From NCBI GenBank assembly GCA_905201505.1, contig CAJKOJ010000001.1, forward strand, positions 1 to 64,000: 64,000 nucleotides of DNA, read 5' to 3'. The notes under the pieces are model-generated. The model did not search any database. It was not told the origin of the DNA and saw nothing but the letters and a program-made list of their open reading frames with translations. The DNA is from an uncultured Eubacteriales bacterium (GTDB taxonomy: Bacteria > Bacillota > Clostridia > Lachnospirales > CAG-274). Positions within the stretch are counted from its first letter, which is position 1; every line of letters starts with the position of its first letter. Shown here in pieces: positions 34,995-44,899 of this stretch. The position numbers were made by a program, and so were the translations under genes.

Positions 34995-35723
34995 TTAAAG
35001 CATATATTTGTAAGTTGCTTTGTCAGCAGTCAGATTAATGGTACCCGGTACACTTGTGTCAAAAGTTTTAAGCACCTCAATAAGCATTAAAAGTTTCCTG
35101 TTCGCATCATCGAAACTTCCGAATTTAATATCTACATTTCCTGTATAAAGATGTATATCAGATACATCTGTCATATCAACTCTTATAACATCTGACAAAA
35201 GTTCATATTTTTCAAATAGTTTAGATAAATGAACCATTGTTTCAAATGTTGACGGATTGTCTACCTGTAAAATTTCGCCAACGGTTACATTGCTGAATTT
35301 AAGTCCTTCAACTACAGGAAGAGCCTTTGTAATGGATTTTTGAACGTCAAGAACCCTGCCCTCACCGTCTATAAATAGATAGCTGCCTGAATAAGGGACA
35401 TATCCCCTCAATTTATATTCATTTATTGTAATTTCTACTGTTGAGGGCAGTATTCTGTTTATTTCTACACTTTTAACATAATGATTGTTAAGTATTGTTT
35501 CTGCACATTTTGATTTATTAAAAAGGAAGACGTTGTCACCTTCTTTAAATGACAAATAGCCTTTGACTTGTTCCTGTGTAAGAGCTTCATTTCCAGTAAC
35601 TCTGATTTCTTTTATATTAAAAAACGGCATCATAAAAAGTGTAATCATTACTGCCATTATTACAAGGCAGCAGAATGCAACAGGTATTGCCGCTGAATTC
35701 TTTTTTCTTGTCCTTTTCTGCAT
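34995..35723 (-). CDS. divIB: Cell division protein DivIB/FtsQ
   Basis: A 242-residue single-pass membrane protein. Basic cytosolic start (QKRTRKKNSAA), one membrane helix (IPVAFCCLVIMAVMITLFM), then a POTRA domain (FNIKEIRVTGNEALTQEQV) and the FtsQ/DivIB domain (NRILPSTVEITINEYKLRGYV). Part of the septal synthesis complex with FtsL/DivIC. Two in-frame ATG are near; AAGGAG lies only 1 base before the first and 7 before the second, so I choose 35723. Confidence 0.92.
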   Translation of the reverse strand: MQKRTRKKNSAAIPVAFCCLVIMAVMITLFMMPFFNIKEIRVTGNEALTQEQVKGYLSFKEGDNVFLFNKSKCAETILNNHYVKSVEINRILPSTVEITINEYKLRGYVPYSGSYLFIDGEGRVLDVQKSITKALPVVEGLKFSNVTVGEILQVDNPSTFETMVHLSKLFEKYELLSDVIRVDMTDVSDIHLYTGNVDIKFGSFDDANRKLLMLIEVLKTFDTSVPGTINLTADKATYKYML

Positions 35724-35806
35724 AAACATTCTCCTTATGATTAAAATCGGGTTTATAATTTATTGTAAACTTTGTTTAAGGTATTGTCAATAGGTGTATT
35801 TAGGAT

Positions 35807-35835
35807 TTGATTGAATAAAAATAGTATGGTATAAT
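35807..35835 (+). promoter_or_regulatory. Predicted promoter of the thioesterase gene
   Basis: TTGATT, 17 bases, TATAAT (35830-35835), 36 bases before the start codon. Confidence 0.65.
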
Positions 35836-35870
35836 TATAACAGATAACTAAACAATGGAGATGATATGCA

Positions 35871-36305
35871 ATGAGAGACTATATAAGAAAGGTTCAGTAT
35901 TATGAAACCGATAAAATGGGGATTGTACACCATTCAAATTATATAAAGTGGTTTGAAGAAGCAAGAATTTTCTGTATGAATGAAATGGGGTACAGCTATA
36001 AGAAAATGGAGGATATAGGCATTATGATACCGGTGCTTGGTGTAAATGCAATATATAAATCAGGGGCCGCCTATGGTGATGATGTTGTTGTTAAAACAAA
36101 GATTGAAAAAATAACACCGGTAAAAATGAGCTTTGTATATGAAATAACAGATGCTGTAACAGAGGAATTAAGGGTAACAGGAAAGACCGAACACTGTTTT
36201 GTGGACAGCAGCTTTAAGCCATGCAGTATAAAAAAGAAATTTCCGGAGTTTTATGAAAAATGTCTGAAAATGTCAGTTGGCAGTGAAAGTACAAAAAGGG
36301 TGTAA
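35871..36305 (+). CDS. 4HBT-family acyl-CoA/ACP thioesterase (YbgC/FadM-like)
   Basis: A 144-residue hotdog-fold protein: YYETDKMGIVHHSNYIKWFEEAR carries the catalytic Asp and the HHSNY active-site loop, and GDDVVVKTKIEKI is the usual central strand. It hydrolyses acyl thioesters. Its place just before fabT and fabH suggests a role in fatty acid turnover. GGAGATGATATGCA precedes the ATG. It has its own promoter, and a second one with an operator lies downstream, before fabT. Confidence 0.88.
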   Translation: MRDYIRKVQYYETDKMGIVHHSNYIKWFEEARIFCMNEMGYSYKKMEDIGIMIPVLGVNAIYKSGAAYGDDVVVKTKIEKITPVKMSFVYEITDAVTEELRVTGKTEHCFVDSSFKPCSIKKKFPEFYEKCLKMSVGSESTKRV

Positions 36306-36354
36306 ATTTGAAGTGAAAGTTTGTGCCCTATAATACTTATAGCCTTATATCATA

Positions 36355-36399
36355 TTGACTTTTTGGCTTAAATAGTATATACTTTGATTATCAAAGTAT
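36355..36399 (+). promoter_or_regulatory. fabT promoter overlapped by FabT-type operator
   Basis: Promoter TTGACT (36355-36360), 17 bases, TATACT (36378-36383). A perfect 10-base inverted repeat (half sites ATACTTTGAT and ATCAAAGTAT around a central T, 36379-36399) covers the -10 element. It matches the FabT core TTTGATTATCAAA of streptococci and lactococci. Confidence 0.9.
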
Positions 36400-36417
36400 T
36401 TGGGGAGGCATTGGCTT

Positions 36418-36855
36418 ATGGAAAGTACAATGGTTACATTAAATAGGCTTATAAGTGGTGCCTTTAATGATATGTCAAGAAGTGAACAGCTGGCTATTAA
36501 AGCAAGTGGATTTGAAGATGTTTCTGTTAATGAGGCACATACAGTAGACGCAATTGGTGCTTATGTGCCTAAAACTATGTCTGCTGTTGCTGAAAAGCTT
36601 GACATAACTATGGGAACTCTTACAGTAGCAATTAACCATTTGGTCAAGAAAGGCTATGTGTACAAGGCTAGAAATGATAAAGATAAGCGTGTTTTTATGC
36701 TTAGTCTTACGGATAAAGGCAGAGAGCTTTTTAAGGCTCATCAAAAGTTCCATTTTGAACTTGTGAAGTCTCTTATTATGGACTTATCCGATTACGAAGC
36801 AGATATGTTTATTGAAGCTCTTTCAAGCCTTAATCAGTTCCTTAAAAGAGGGTAA
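36418..36855 (+). CDS. fabT: MarR-family regulator FabT of fatty acid synthesis
   Basis: A 145-residue winged-helix MarR protein: LNRLISGAFNDMSRSEQ, VDAIGAY, then the recognition helix region MGTLTVAINHLVKKGYV and the wing DKDKRVFMLSLTDKG. In Firmicutes FabT represses the fab operon when bound to acyl-ACP. The perfect palindrome over its own promoter and the fab genes downstream support this name. GGGGAGG lies 9 bases before the ATG at 36418; the upstream TTG extension is part of that site. Confidence 0.9.
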   Translation: MESTMVTLNRLISGAFNDMSRSEQLAIKASGFEDVSVNEAHTVDAIGAYVPKTMSAVAEKLDITMGTLTVAINHLVKKGYVYKARNDKDKRVFMLSLTDKGRELFKAHQKFHFELVKSLIMDLSDYEADMFIEALSSLNQFLKRG

Positions 36856-36884
36856 GCTTAAACTATTGACAAAAGGAGAAAATT

Positions 36885-37856
36885 ATGTTGAAAACAGGTA
36901 TTATAGCTGTAGATAGTTATGCACCTGAAAGGGTAGTTACAAATGACGATTTAAGTCAGGTTGTTGATACCAATGATGAGTGGATATATAGCCGTACAGG
37001 CATAAAGACAAGACATTTGTCTGAGGGTGAAAATACATCACAGCTTTGTATAGAAGTTGCAAAAAGGCTTTTAAAGAAAACAGGGACAAGCCCTGAGGAA
37101 ATTGGCCTTATAATAGTGGGAACAATTACTCCCGATTATGCAACACCAAGTACAGCATGTCTTGTGCAGGGTGCTATTGGTGCGGTAAATGCTTTTGCCT
37201 TTGATATTAGTGCAGCATGCAGCGGATTTGTTTATTCAATGAGTATAGCTGATAAGTTTATAAAAAATGGAACCTGCAAAAAAGCTATGGTTATAGGTGC
37301 GGAAACATTGTCAAAGATTGTTGACTGGGAAGACAGATCAACCTGTGTTCTCTTTGGCGACGGTGCCGGAGGTGCACTTCTTGCACTATGTGAAGAGGGC
37401 GGAATACTTGCTGAGGATCTGCATGCCAAAGGTGAGGACGGACTTAAACTTACAGGCAGCAGCAGGCAGGTAAATAATATGCTTTGTAAAGCTGAAGAAA
37501 ATGATAATAAGTATCTGGCTATGGACGGAAGGGCAATATTTAACTTTTCTACTAAAGTAGTCCCTGCAAGTATAAAGAACATACTTGAAAATGCAGGACT
37601 TTCTGCTGATGATATTAAATATGTTATTCCTCATCAGGCAAATTCGAGAATTATTGATGTTGTTGCTAAAAAGCTTGGAATGCCTATTGAAAAGTTTTAT
37701 CTAAATCTTTCTGAATACGGAAATACTTCTGCAGGCAGTATACCTATTGCTTTAGCGGAAATGGATAAAGAAGGGCTCATTGAAAAGGGCGATAAAATTA
37801 TTATTACAGGTTTTGGCGGTGGCTTAACCTGGGGCAGTATACTGATAGAATGGTAA
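36885..37856 (+). CDS. fabH: 3-oxoacyl-ACP synthase III
   Basis: A 323-residue KASIII that starts chain elongation from acetyl-CoA (or branched primers) and malonyl-ACP. Catalytic triad by motif: Cys112 (SAACSGF), His250 (PHQANSR) and Asn280 (YGNTSAGS). WIYSRTGIKTRH is the CoA-binding N-terminal region. AAAGGAG precedes the ATG, 29 bases after fabT, so the operon is continuous. Confidence 0.96.
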   Translation: MLKTGIIAVDSYAPERVVTNDDLSQVVDTNDEWIYSRTGIKTRHLSEGENTSQLCIEVAKRLLKKTGTSPEEIGLIIVGTITPDYATPSTACLVQGAIGAVNAFAFDISAACSGFVYSMSIADKFIKNGTCKKAMVIGAETLSKIVDWEDRSTCVLFGDGAGGALLALCEEGGILAEDLHAKGEDGLKLTGSSRQVNNMLCKAEENDNKYLAMDGRAIFNFSTKVVPASIKNILENAGLSADDIKYVIPHQANSRIIDVVAKKLGMPIEKFYLNLSEYGNTSAGSIPIALAEMDKEGLIEKGDKIIITGFGGGLTWGSILIEW

Positions 37857-37903
37857 ATTTTATATTCATATAAATAAAGAAAGGCAATGAAAAGGTGAAA
37901 TTG

Positions 37904-38839
37904 ATGAAAACTAGAATTTGTGATATGTTAGGTATAAAATACCCTATTTTTCAAGGTGCTATGGCTTGGATAGCTGATGCAAGTCTTGCTTCTGCTGTTT
38001 CTAATGCAGGGGGATTAGGTATTATTGCCGCAGGTAATGCTCCTGCTGATGTGGTGAGAGAAGAAATAAGAAAATGCAAGGAGCTTACAGATAAGCCTTT
38101 TGGTGTAAATATTATGCTTTTATCTCCTTTTGTAGAGGACATAGTTGACCTTGTATGCGAAGAAGGGGTTAAGGTTGTAACAACAGGTGCAGGTAATCCA
38201 TCTAAGTTTATGGAAAAGTTTAAGGAAAATGGTATATGCCTTATTCCTGTTGTTCCGTCTGTAGCACAGGCTAAAAAAATGGAAAAGATTGGAGCAGGTG
38301 CTGTAATTGCTGAAGGTATGGAATCAGGCGGACACATAGGAAAGCTGACTACAATGGCACTTGTTCCTCAGGTTGTTGACGCTGTAAGTATTCCTGTGCT
38401 TGCAGCAGGAGGAATTGCTGACGGAAGAGGTATGGCAGCAGGTTTTATGCTTGGTGCAGAAGGTGTACAAATTGGTACACGCTTCCTTGTTGCAAATGAG
38501 TGTACTGTACATGAAAATTATAAAGCAAAGATTTTGAAGGCAAATGATATTGCAACTGTTATTACAGGAAATATTACAGGTCACCCTGTAAGAGTAATAA
38601 AAAATAAACTTGCAAATGCTTTCTTAAAGGCTGAAAAGGAAGAAATGGGCAGAGAAGAACCTGATATGGCAAGATTTGACCAGCTTGGTACAGGTGCTTT
38701 GCAGAAGTCCGTTAGGATGGGCGATGTTGACAATGGTTCTGTAATGAGCGGTCAGATTGCAGGTATGGTAAACAAGGAACAGTCTTGTGAAGAGATAATA
38801 AATGAAATAATGAGTCAATTTGAGGAGCTTGTAAAATAA
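37904..38839 (+). CDS. fabK: Enoyl-ACP reductase II (FMN-dependent)
   Basis: A 311-residue FMN enzyme of the nitronate monooxygenase-like family that reduces trans-2-enoyl-ACP with NAD(P)H. Seen: YPIFQGAMAWIADASLASAVSNAGGLGII, EGMESGGHIG (the FabK His), VLAAGGIADGRGMAAGFMLGAEGVQIGTRFL. FabK replaces FabI in many Clostridia and makes them less sensitive to triclosan. AAAGGTG stands 6 bases before the ATG at 37904; a GTG three codons upstream is a less likely start. Confidence 0.95.
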   Translation: MKTRICDMLGIKYPIFQGAMAWIADASLASAVSNAGGLGIIAAGNAPADVVREEIRKCKELTDKPFGVNIMLLSPFVEDIVDLVCEEGVKVVTTGAGNPSKFMEKFKENGICLIPVVPSVAQAKKMEKIGAGAVIAEGMESGGHIGKLTTMALVPQVVDAVSIPVLAAGGIADGRGMAAGFMLGAEGVQIGTRFLVANECTVHENYKAKILKANDIATVITGNITGHPVRVIKNKLANAFLKAEKEEMGREEPDMARFDQLGTGALQKSVRMGDVDNGSVMSGQIAGMVNKEQSCEEIINEIMSQFEELVK

Positions 38840-38924
38840 GAATTGCTTAATTTCGGCTTACATAAGTTGGCAGATTATAAATAGATAACATAAAATAATC
38901 TATTTTTACAGTATGGAGGAAATT

Positions 38925-39866
38925 ATGAAAACAGCGTTTATTTTCAGTGGTCAGGGTTCACAGTATGCCGGTATGGGTAAGGAACTTTATGATAACTATG
39001 AATGTGTAAAAGAGGTTTTTGACAAGGCGGATGAAGTTCTTGATTTTAAGGTAACAGAAATGTGTTTTGGTGAGGATGAGAGGCTTAATGAAACTGAATA
39101 TACACAGCCGGCACTTCTTACTATGAGCTATGCTGTATATAAGCTTATGGAAGAAAAAGGATTAAAGGCAGATTATGTTGCGGGACTTAGTCTTGGTGAA
39201 TATTCTGCTCATGCTGTAAGCGGAACAATGAACTTTGAAGAAGCCGTTAAGCTTGTAAGAAAAAGAGGTAAGTTTATGACTGAGGCTGTACCTAAGGGCG
39301 AGGGTGCTATGTGTGCAGTGTTAAGTCTTGATGCAGATAAAATTCAGGAAGCTTGTAATGAAGTTTCCGGAACAGGCAGATGTATGATTGCAAATTATAA
39401 CGCTCCAGGTCAGATTGTTATAGCCGGTGATAAGGAAGCTGTTGAAAAGGCAAGTGAACTTGTTAAAGAAAAAGGTGCAAAAAGAGCTGTTATGCTTAAT
39501 GTTAGCGGACCTTTCCATACATCTCTTTTAAAGCCAGCCGCTGACAAGCTCAGTGAGGAACTTAATAATATTGAATTAAAGGATATGACTATTCCTGTTA
39601 TTACAAATTTAACTGCTGAGGTTGTTGAGGATAAGAGCCAGGTTAAAGATATTCTTACAAAACAGGTTATGAATCCTGTTAAATGGGAACAGTCTGTTAA
39701 AAAAATGATTGAACTGGGTGTTGACACTTTTGTAGAAATGGGACCGGGAAAAACTTTATCAAGTTTTGTGAAAAAGGCTGCAAAGGAAGTTGGTGCTGAT
39801 GTTGCAATTTATAATGTTGAGGATTTAAAGACGCTTGAAAAGACTTTAGGAGGGTTGGGTTTATAA
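38925..39866 (+). CDS. fabD: Malonyl-CoA:ACP transacylase
   Basis: A 313-residue transacylase that loads malonyl onto ACP. Seen: FSGQGSQYAGMG, nucleophile Ser89 in GLSLGEYSAH, and His in SGPFHTSLL near 198. GGAGGAAATT precedes the ATG at 38925. The stop overlaps the fabG start by one base (TAATG). The 85-base gap before it holds a weak hairpin (38879-38905) but no gene. Confidence 0.95.
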   Translation: MKTAFIFSGQGSQYAGMGKELYDNYECVKEVFDKADEVLDFKVTEMCFGEDERLNETEYTQPALLTMSYAVYKLMEEKGLKADYVAGLSLGEYSAHAVSGTMNFEEAVKLVRKRGKFMTEAVPKGEGAMCAVLSLDADKIQEACNEVSGTGRCMIANYNAPGQIVIAGDKEAVEKASELVKEKGAKRAVMLNVSGPFHTSLLKPAADKLSEELNNIELKDMTIPVITNLTAEVVEDKSQVKDILTKQVMNPVKWEQSVKKMIELGVDTFVEMGPGKTLSSFVKKAAKEVGADVAIYNVEDLKTLEKTLGGLGL

Positions 39867-40597
39867 TGAAGGATAAGACTGTTATAGTTACAGGCGGTGC
39901 TAAGGGCATTGGTAAGGCTATTGCTCTTAAATTTGCATCAGAGGGTGCAAATATTGTATTAAATTACAGAAGTACATCTCCTGAAGGGGTTAAAAATGAA
40001 ATTGAGGCTATGGGAGTAAAGTGCCTTAGCGTACAGGCTGATGTAAGCAAGACAGAGGAAGCACAAAAGTTAGCTGATGCTGCAATTGCTGAATTTGGCG
40101 GAATAGATGTGCTTATAAATAATGCTGGTATTACAAGAGATACTTTACTTATGAGAATGAGCGAAGAGGATTTTGACGCTGTTATTGAAACTAATCTTAA
40201 AGGCTGTTTTAATATGATTAAAGCAGTAAATAAAACTATGATGAAAAAAAGAAGCGGTGCTATTATAAATATGTCAAGTGTTATCGGCCTTGCCGGCAAT
40301 GTGGGACAGGTAAACTATGCTGCAAGCAAAGCTGGTGTTTTGGGTATTACTTACAGTGTTGCTAAGGAACTTGCTTCAAGAAATATTACATGCAATGCTA
40401 TTGCACCTGGTATGATTGCAACAGATATGACAGATGTGCTTTCAGATAAGGTAAAGGAACAAATTCTTGAGGGAATTCCGCTGAAGAGATTTGGACAGCC
40501 TGAAGAAATTGCGGAAACAGCTCTCTTCCTTGCAAAGTCAAAGTATATTACAGGTCAGGTTATCACTGTTGACGGTGGTATGGTAATAGGCAGATAA
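39866..40597 (+). CDS. fabG: 3-oxoacyl-ACP reductase
   Basis: A 243-residue short-chain dehydrogenase: TGGAKGIGKAIA (NADP-binding), NNAG (89-92), catalytic Ser in NMSSVIG and Y-x3-K in YAASKAG. Reduces 3-oxoacyl-ACP with NADPH. Starts inside the fabD stop (TAATG), so it is translationally coupled. Confidence 0.96.
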   Translation: MKDKTVIVTGGAKGIGKAIALKFASEGANIVLNYRSTSPEGVKNEIEAMGVKCLSVQADVSKTEEAQKLADAAIAEFGGIDVLINNAGITRDTLLMRMSEEDFDAVIETNLKGCFNMIKAVNKTMMKKRSGAIINMSSVIGLAGNVGQVNYAASKAGVLGITYSVAKELASRNITCNAIAPGMIATDMTDVLSDKVKEQILEGIPLKRFGQPEEIAETALFLAKSKYITGQVITVDGGMVIGR

Positions 40598-40735
40598 GAA
40601 TTGAAGAATATATAAAATTTTAAAAAGGTTAGTATAATATGTTTATATATTTTGTAATAGACATTTAAAGCCTAAAAAAACAGTTATTTTGTTTAAATAT
40701 TGAAATTTATAGTCTGAATTGTTAGGAGGATAATT

Positions 40736-41968
40736 ATGGAACGTAGAGTAGTTATTACCGGTATGGGTGCTTTAACACCTATTGGTAACAATGTTAATGA
40801 GTTCTGGGACAGTTTAAAAAACGGTAAGAACGGTATTGGTCTTATTACACGCTTTGATACAACAGACAGTAAAGTTAAGTGTGCGGGTGAAATCAAAGAT
40901 TTTGATCCTGCATCTGTTGTAGAGAAAAAAGAAGTTAAAAGAAATGATTTATTCAGTATTTATGCCATGGCCGCAGCTGATGAAGCTGTTAAAATGTCAG
41001 GAATTGACCTTGATGGCATAGACAAGCATAGATTTGGTGTAATTATTGGTTCAGGTATTGGTGGTCTTTGCACTATTGAGGAGCAGGCAATTAAAATGGC
41101 TGAAAAGGGTATGTCAAGAATTGCTCCGCTCTTTATACCTATGGCTATATCTAATATGGCAGCAGGTAATGTTGCTATAAGATTTGGTGCAAGAGGTACT
41201 TGTCTTGATATTGTAACTGCATGTGCAACTGCTACACACTCTATAGGTGAAGCATTCAGAAGTATTAAGCATGGTTACAGTGACTATGTACTTGCAGGCG
41301 GTGCAGAAGCATCTATATGTAAATTAGGTATAGGCGGCTTTGCTGCATTAAAGGCACTTTCAACAAGTGATGATCCTGAGAGAGCATCTATTCCTTTTGA
41401 TAAGGAAAGAGGCGGATTTGTAATGGGTGAAGGTGCAGGTATATTGTTTATGGAATCTCTTGATTCTGCTAAGGCAAGAGGTGCTGAAATTCTTGCTGAG
41501 GTTGTGGGATATGGTTCAACTTGTGATGCTCATCACATTACAGCACCTATGCCTGACGGAGCATGCAAGGCAATGGAAGCAGCTATGGCTGAGGCAGGTA
41601 TAGATAAGAGTGAAGTTGGTTATATAAATGCTCACGGAACATCAACTCCTGCAAATGATTCATCTGAAACAACAGCTATTAAATCTGCATTTGGAGAATA
41701 TGCAAAGGAACTTAATATAAGTTCAACAAAATCCATGACAGGTCATTTGCTTGGTGCAACAGGCGGGGTTGAGGCTATTGCAACTGTGCTTGCTCTTAGA
41801 AACGGAGTTATTCCTCCTACTATAGGCTATAAAGTACCTGATGAGGAATGTGACCTTAACTATACTGTAAATAAGGCTGTTGAAAGAGATGTTAAATACG
41901 CATTAAGTAATACATTAGGTTTTGGCGGTCATAATGGTGTACTTTGTTTAAAGAAATGGGAGGAGTAA
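40736..41968 (+). CDS. fabF: 3-oxoacyl-ACP synthase II
   Basis: A 410-residue [18 protein letters not shown], catalytic Cys163 (TACATATHS), and His in [11 protein letters not shown] and [15 protein letters not shown]. It extends acyl-ACP chains. A 138-base gap precedes it, containing a possible -10 TATAAT (40633-40638) without a clear -35, so a secondary promoter is possible. GGAGGATAATT precedes the ATG. Confidence 0.96.
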   Translation: MERRVVITGMGALTPIGNNVNEFWDSLKNGKNGIGLITRFDTTDSKVKCAGEIKDFDPASVVEKKEVKRNDLFSIYAMAAADEAVKMSGIDLDGIDKHRFGVIIGSGIGGLCTIEEQAIKMAEKGMSRIAPLFIPMAISNMAAGNVAIRFGARGTCLDIVTACATATHSIGEAFRSIKHGYSDYVLAGGAEASICKLGIGGFAALKALSTSDDPERASIPFDKERGGFVMGEGAGILFMESLDSAKARGAEILAEVVGYGSTCDAHHITAPMPDGACKAMEAAMAEAGIDKSEVGYINAHGTSTPANDSSETTAIKSAFGEYAKELNISSTKSMTGHLLGATGGVEAIATVLALRNGVIPPTIGYKVPDEECDLNYTVNKAVERDVKYALSNTLGFGGHNGVLCLKKWEE

Positions 41969-41972
41969 TAAA

Positions 41973-42395
41973 ATGTTGGATATTAAAGAAATTCAGAAGA
42001 TATTACCTCACAGATACCCATTTTTGTTAATAGACAGAGTACTTGAAATGGAAGAAGGCAAAAAGTGTGTTGCACTTAAGAATGTGACAATGAATGAACC
42101 TTTTTTTCAGGGACATTTTCCTCAGGAACCTGTTATGCCGGGGGTGCTTATTATTGAAGCACTTGCACAGACAGGTGCGGTTGCTATGCTTTCAATGGAA
42201 GATTTTAAAGGTAAGATTGCTTTCTTTGGTGGTATAGACAAGGCTAAATTCAGAGGTAAGGTTGTACCGGGAGATACATTGCGTCTTGAAGTGGAAATGA
42301 TTAAAATTAAGCGTAATGCCGGTATTGGTAAGGGTGTTGCTTATGTTGGAGATAAAAAGGTTGCCGAAGGCGAACTTACATTTATGATTGGCTAA
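41973..42395 (+). CDS. fabZ: 3-hydroxyacyl-ACP dehydratase
   Basis: A 140-residue hotdog enzyme: [13 protein letters not shown], catalytic His48 ([13 protein letters not shown]) and Glu62 (IIEALAQ). Makes trans-2-enoyl-ACP. Four bases after fabF; GGGAGGAGT, at the end of fabF, is its ribosome binding site. Confidence 0.96.
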   Translation: MLDIKEIQKILPHRYPFLLIDRVLEMEEGKKCVALKNVTMNEPFFQGHFPQEPVMPGVLIIEALAQTGAVAMLSMEDFKGKIAFFGGIDKAKFRGKVVPGDTLRLEVEMIKIKRNAGIGKGVAYVGDKKVAEGELTFMIG

Positions 42396-42408
42396 TGAGG
42401 TGCTGAAA

Positions 42409-43344
42409 ATGAAATTGTTTGAAAATATTAAATCCGGCATTGACAAAATTAGTGTTGATACTCTTAAAGGTAAGGTTGAGGCAATAAAGGAAACAATGCC
42501 CAAAAAGGAAAAATCCGAAAAAAAAGAAGAAAAGGTAACTGAAAAGAAAGAGGAAATTCCTGAAGGACATATTAAATGTCCTGACTGCGGAAATATTATT
42601 GAAAAGAAGGCTTTAGGTTCTTTGAAAATTTGTCCAAAGTGTGCAAAGCTTTTCAGAATGAATGCAAGAGACAGAATAAGAGCTATTGCTGATAAAGATA
42701 GCTTTGAAGAATTTGATATAAATATGGAGTCTGAAAATCCACTTAACTTTCCTGATTATTCTGCTAAGATAAAGAGTTTGCAGGAAAAAACAGGATTAAA
42801 AGACGCTGTTAAAACAGGTAAGTGTACTATAGGAGGCAGACCTTGTGTAATTGCTGTTATGGACAGTGGATTTATGATGGGATCACTTGGTTCTGTTGTA
42901 GGTGAAAAAATTACAAGAGCCTTCGAATATGCTACAGAGCATAAAATGGCTATTATTGTGTTTACATGTTCCGGCGGTGCAAGAATGCAGGAGGGTATTG
43001 TGTCTCTTATGCAGATGGCTAAGGTAAGTGCTGCCTGTGCAAAGCATTCAGAGGCAGGTTTATTATATGTAACTGTGCTTACCGACCCTACTACAGGCGG
43101 TGTAACTGCGAGCTATGCTATGCTTGGTGACATTATATTGGCAGAGCCAAAGACTCTTATAGGATTTGCCGGCAGACGTGTTATAGAGGGTACTATAAAG
43201 CAGAAACTGCCTGATGAGTTCCAAACATCTGAATTTTTGCTTGAGCATGGATTTGTTGACGCTATTGTTGAGAGAGAAAAGCTTTCTTCGGTTTTGAAGA
43301 GAATTCTCAAGCTTCACAATGTTAAGAAAGTAGGTGAAGAATAA
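42409..43344 (+). CDS. accD: Acetyl-CoA carboxylase carboxyltransferase subunit beta
   Basis: A 311-residue subunit with a Lys/Glu-rich start, a four-Cys zinc ribbon (CPDCGNII..., then CPKCAKLF), and the crotonase-like carboxyltransferase core ([45 protein letters not shown]). With AccA it moves the carboxyl from biotin to acetyl-CoA. The frame opens before the fabZ stop, but the ATG at 42409 follows GAGGTG. Confidence 0.95.
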   Translation: MKLFENIKSGIDKISVDTLKGKVEAIKETMPKKEKSEKKEEKVTEKKEEIPEGHIKCPDCGNIIEKKALGSLKICPKCAKLFRMNARDRIRAIADKDSFEEFDINMESENPLNFPDYSAKIKSLQEKTGLKDAVKTGKCTIGGRPCVIAVMDSGFMMGSLGSVVGEKITRAFEYATEHKMAIIVFTCSGGARMQEGIVSLMQMAKVSAACAKHSEAGLLYVTVLTDPTTGGVTASYAMLGDIILAEPKTLIGFAGRRVIEGTIKQKLPDEFQTSEFLLEHGFVDAIVEREKLSSVLKRILKLHNVKKVGEE

Positions 43345-44138
43345 TGCCGGCTTATGATAAGGTGAAAATTGCCAGAAAGGTATCAAGACCTACTGCACTT
43401 GATTATATTGAGCATATTTTTGATGAATTTATAGAGTTTCACGGTGACAGAAATTTTAGAGACGATGCTGCTATTGTAGGTGGTATTGCACTTCTTAAAG
43501 GTGAACCTGTAACTGTAATAGGTGTGCAGAAGGGTAAAACAATGGAGGAAAACATTGCAAGAAACTTTGGACAGCCGCACCCTGAGGGTTACAGAAAGGC
43601 TTTAAGGCTAATGAAGCAGGCTGAAAAGTTCGGCAGACCTATTATAAACTTTGTCAATACAAGCGGTGCTTATTGTGGTGTAGGTGCTGAAGAGAGAGGA
43701 CAGGGTGAAGCTATTGCCAAGAACCTTATGGAAATGGCTAATTTAAGAGTTCCTACAATTTCTATTGTTATTGGTGAAGGCGGAAGCGGCGGTGCGTTGG
43801 CTCTTACAGTAACAGACAGAGTGTGGATGCTTGAAAATTCAGTATACTGTGTTCTTTCTCCGGAAGGATTTGCAAGTATACTTTGGAAAGATCCTAAGAA
43901 GGCTAAAGAGGCAGCTGATGTTATGAAAATAACAGCTGATGATCTTCTTGAACTTAATGTAGTTGAAAAGGTTATCAAGGAAGTTGACGGAGGCTGTCAG
44001 AATGATTTTGGATTTACTGCTAATTTGCTTAAATCTAAACTTGAAAATGAAATTGAAATGTTAAAGGCTAAGGATGTAGATACCCTTTTAGCTGAAAGGT
44101 ATGAAAGATTTAGAAAATTCGGTGAATTTACTGAATAA
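43344..44138 (+). CDS. accA: Acetyl-CoA carboxylase carboxyltransferase subunit alpha
   Basis: A 264-residue alpha subunit (shorter at the N-terminus than E. coli AccA, normal for Clostridia): [65 protein letters not shown]. Starts within the accD stop (TAATG). The biotin carrier AccB and carboxylase AccC needed for the full enzyme are not encoded here. A terminator follows. Confidence 0.96.
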   Translation: MPAYDKVKIARKVSRPTALDYIEHIFDEFIEFHGDRNFRDDAAIVGGIALLKGEPVTVIGVQKGKTMEENIARNFGQPHPEGYRKALRLMKQAEKFGRPIINFVNTSGAYCGVGAEERGQGEAIAKNLMEMANLRVPTISIVIGEGGSGGALALTVTDRVWMLENSVYCVLSPEGFASILWKDPKKAKEAADVMKITADDLLELNVVEKVIKEVDGGCQNDFGFTANLLKSKLENEIEMLKAKDVDTLLAERYERFRKFGEFTE

Positions 44139-44146
44139 TTAAATTT

Positions 44147-44188
44147 AGGAGCTGTTGATAAAATCTAATTTTGCAACAGCTCCTTTTG
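44147..44188 (+). terminator. Terminator of the fab-acc operon
   Basis: Stem AGGAGCTGTTG / CAACAGCTCCT with a 16-nt loop and a T run. Confidence 0.88.
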
Positions 44189-44364
44189 TAATAAAAATTA
44201 CAAAGGTTTATATAAAAAGTGATTAAAAAAATAACTCGTGATGAATTGGGGATTTGTCAGCAATTTTATATAACAAGTACTGAAGTATTAGCTAAAGCAG
44301 TTATGTAAAGCAAAATAATTATAATTAAATTCTTATAATATAAGTAATGTAAAGGAGATTGTAT

Positions 44365-44784
44365 ATGGAAAAAATCAAACTAAATTGTGTAAGTAAACCT
44401 AAAGTTGCTTTTATATGCGTTCATAATTCATGCAGAAGTCAAATAGCTGAGGCATTAGGACGTAAGTTAGCTTCTGATATATTTGAAAGCTATTCAGCCG
44501 GTACGGAGATAAAGGCCAATATAAACAATGACGCAGTAAGGATTATGAAAGAAATATATGATATTGATATGGAAAAGGAACAGTACAGTAAGCTGATTGA
44601 AAGTATACCTAAACCTGATATAGCAGTGTTTATGGGGTGCAATGTAAGCTGTCCTACACTTAAAGCAGAATACAGCGAGAATTGGGGGCTTGATGACCCT
44701 ACAGGAAAATCAGATGAAGAGTTTAAAAAGATAATTCATAAAGTTGAGGAAAATATTTTATCATTAAAGGAAAGACTGAAATAA
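44365..44784 (+). CDS. ArsC-like thioredoxin-dependent arsenate reductase / LMW phosphatase-fold protein
   Basis: A 139-residue protein of the low-molecular-weight tyrosine phosphatase fold. C-x5-R loop C18-VHNSC-R24, then Cys92 and Cys96 in MGCNVSCP, the relay cysteines of staphylococcal-type ArsC, and WGLDDPTG with the acid residues. This fits reduction of arsenate using thioredoxin. A phosphatase role is the other option. AAAGGAG precedes the ATG at 44365. It stands alone, 12 kb from the arsR/permease operon. Confidence 0.82.
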   Translation: MEKIKLNCVSKPKVAFICVHNSCRSQIAEALGRKLASDIFESYSAGTEIKANINNDAVRIMKEIYDIDMEKEQYSKLIESIPKPDIAVFMGCNVSCPTLKAEYSENWGLDDPTGKSDEEFKKIIHKVEENILSLKERLK

Positions 44785-44899
44785 AAATGTAATATTGATA
44801 TTTAAACTTAATGTTAATTTAATAAAAAAATATTGCAACTTTTAACGATATATGAGAAAATATAAGAGTAAGATATTTTATACTGAAAGGAGTAGGAAT

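Noticed and set aside
38879..38905. Terminator between fabK and fabD
   Set aside because: Only an 8-bp AT stem with a short T run; unlikely to stop the operon, so not listed as a terminator.
40598..40735. Small acpP or FabT site in the fabG-fabF gap
   Set aside because: No ACP frame (no DSL motif) in any frame. The TTTG..ATTGAAA resemblance to a FabT box is too imperfect.
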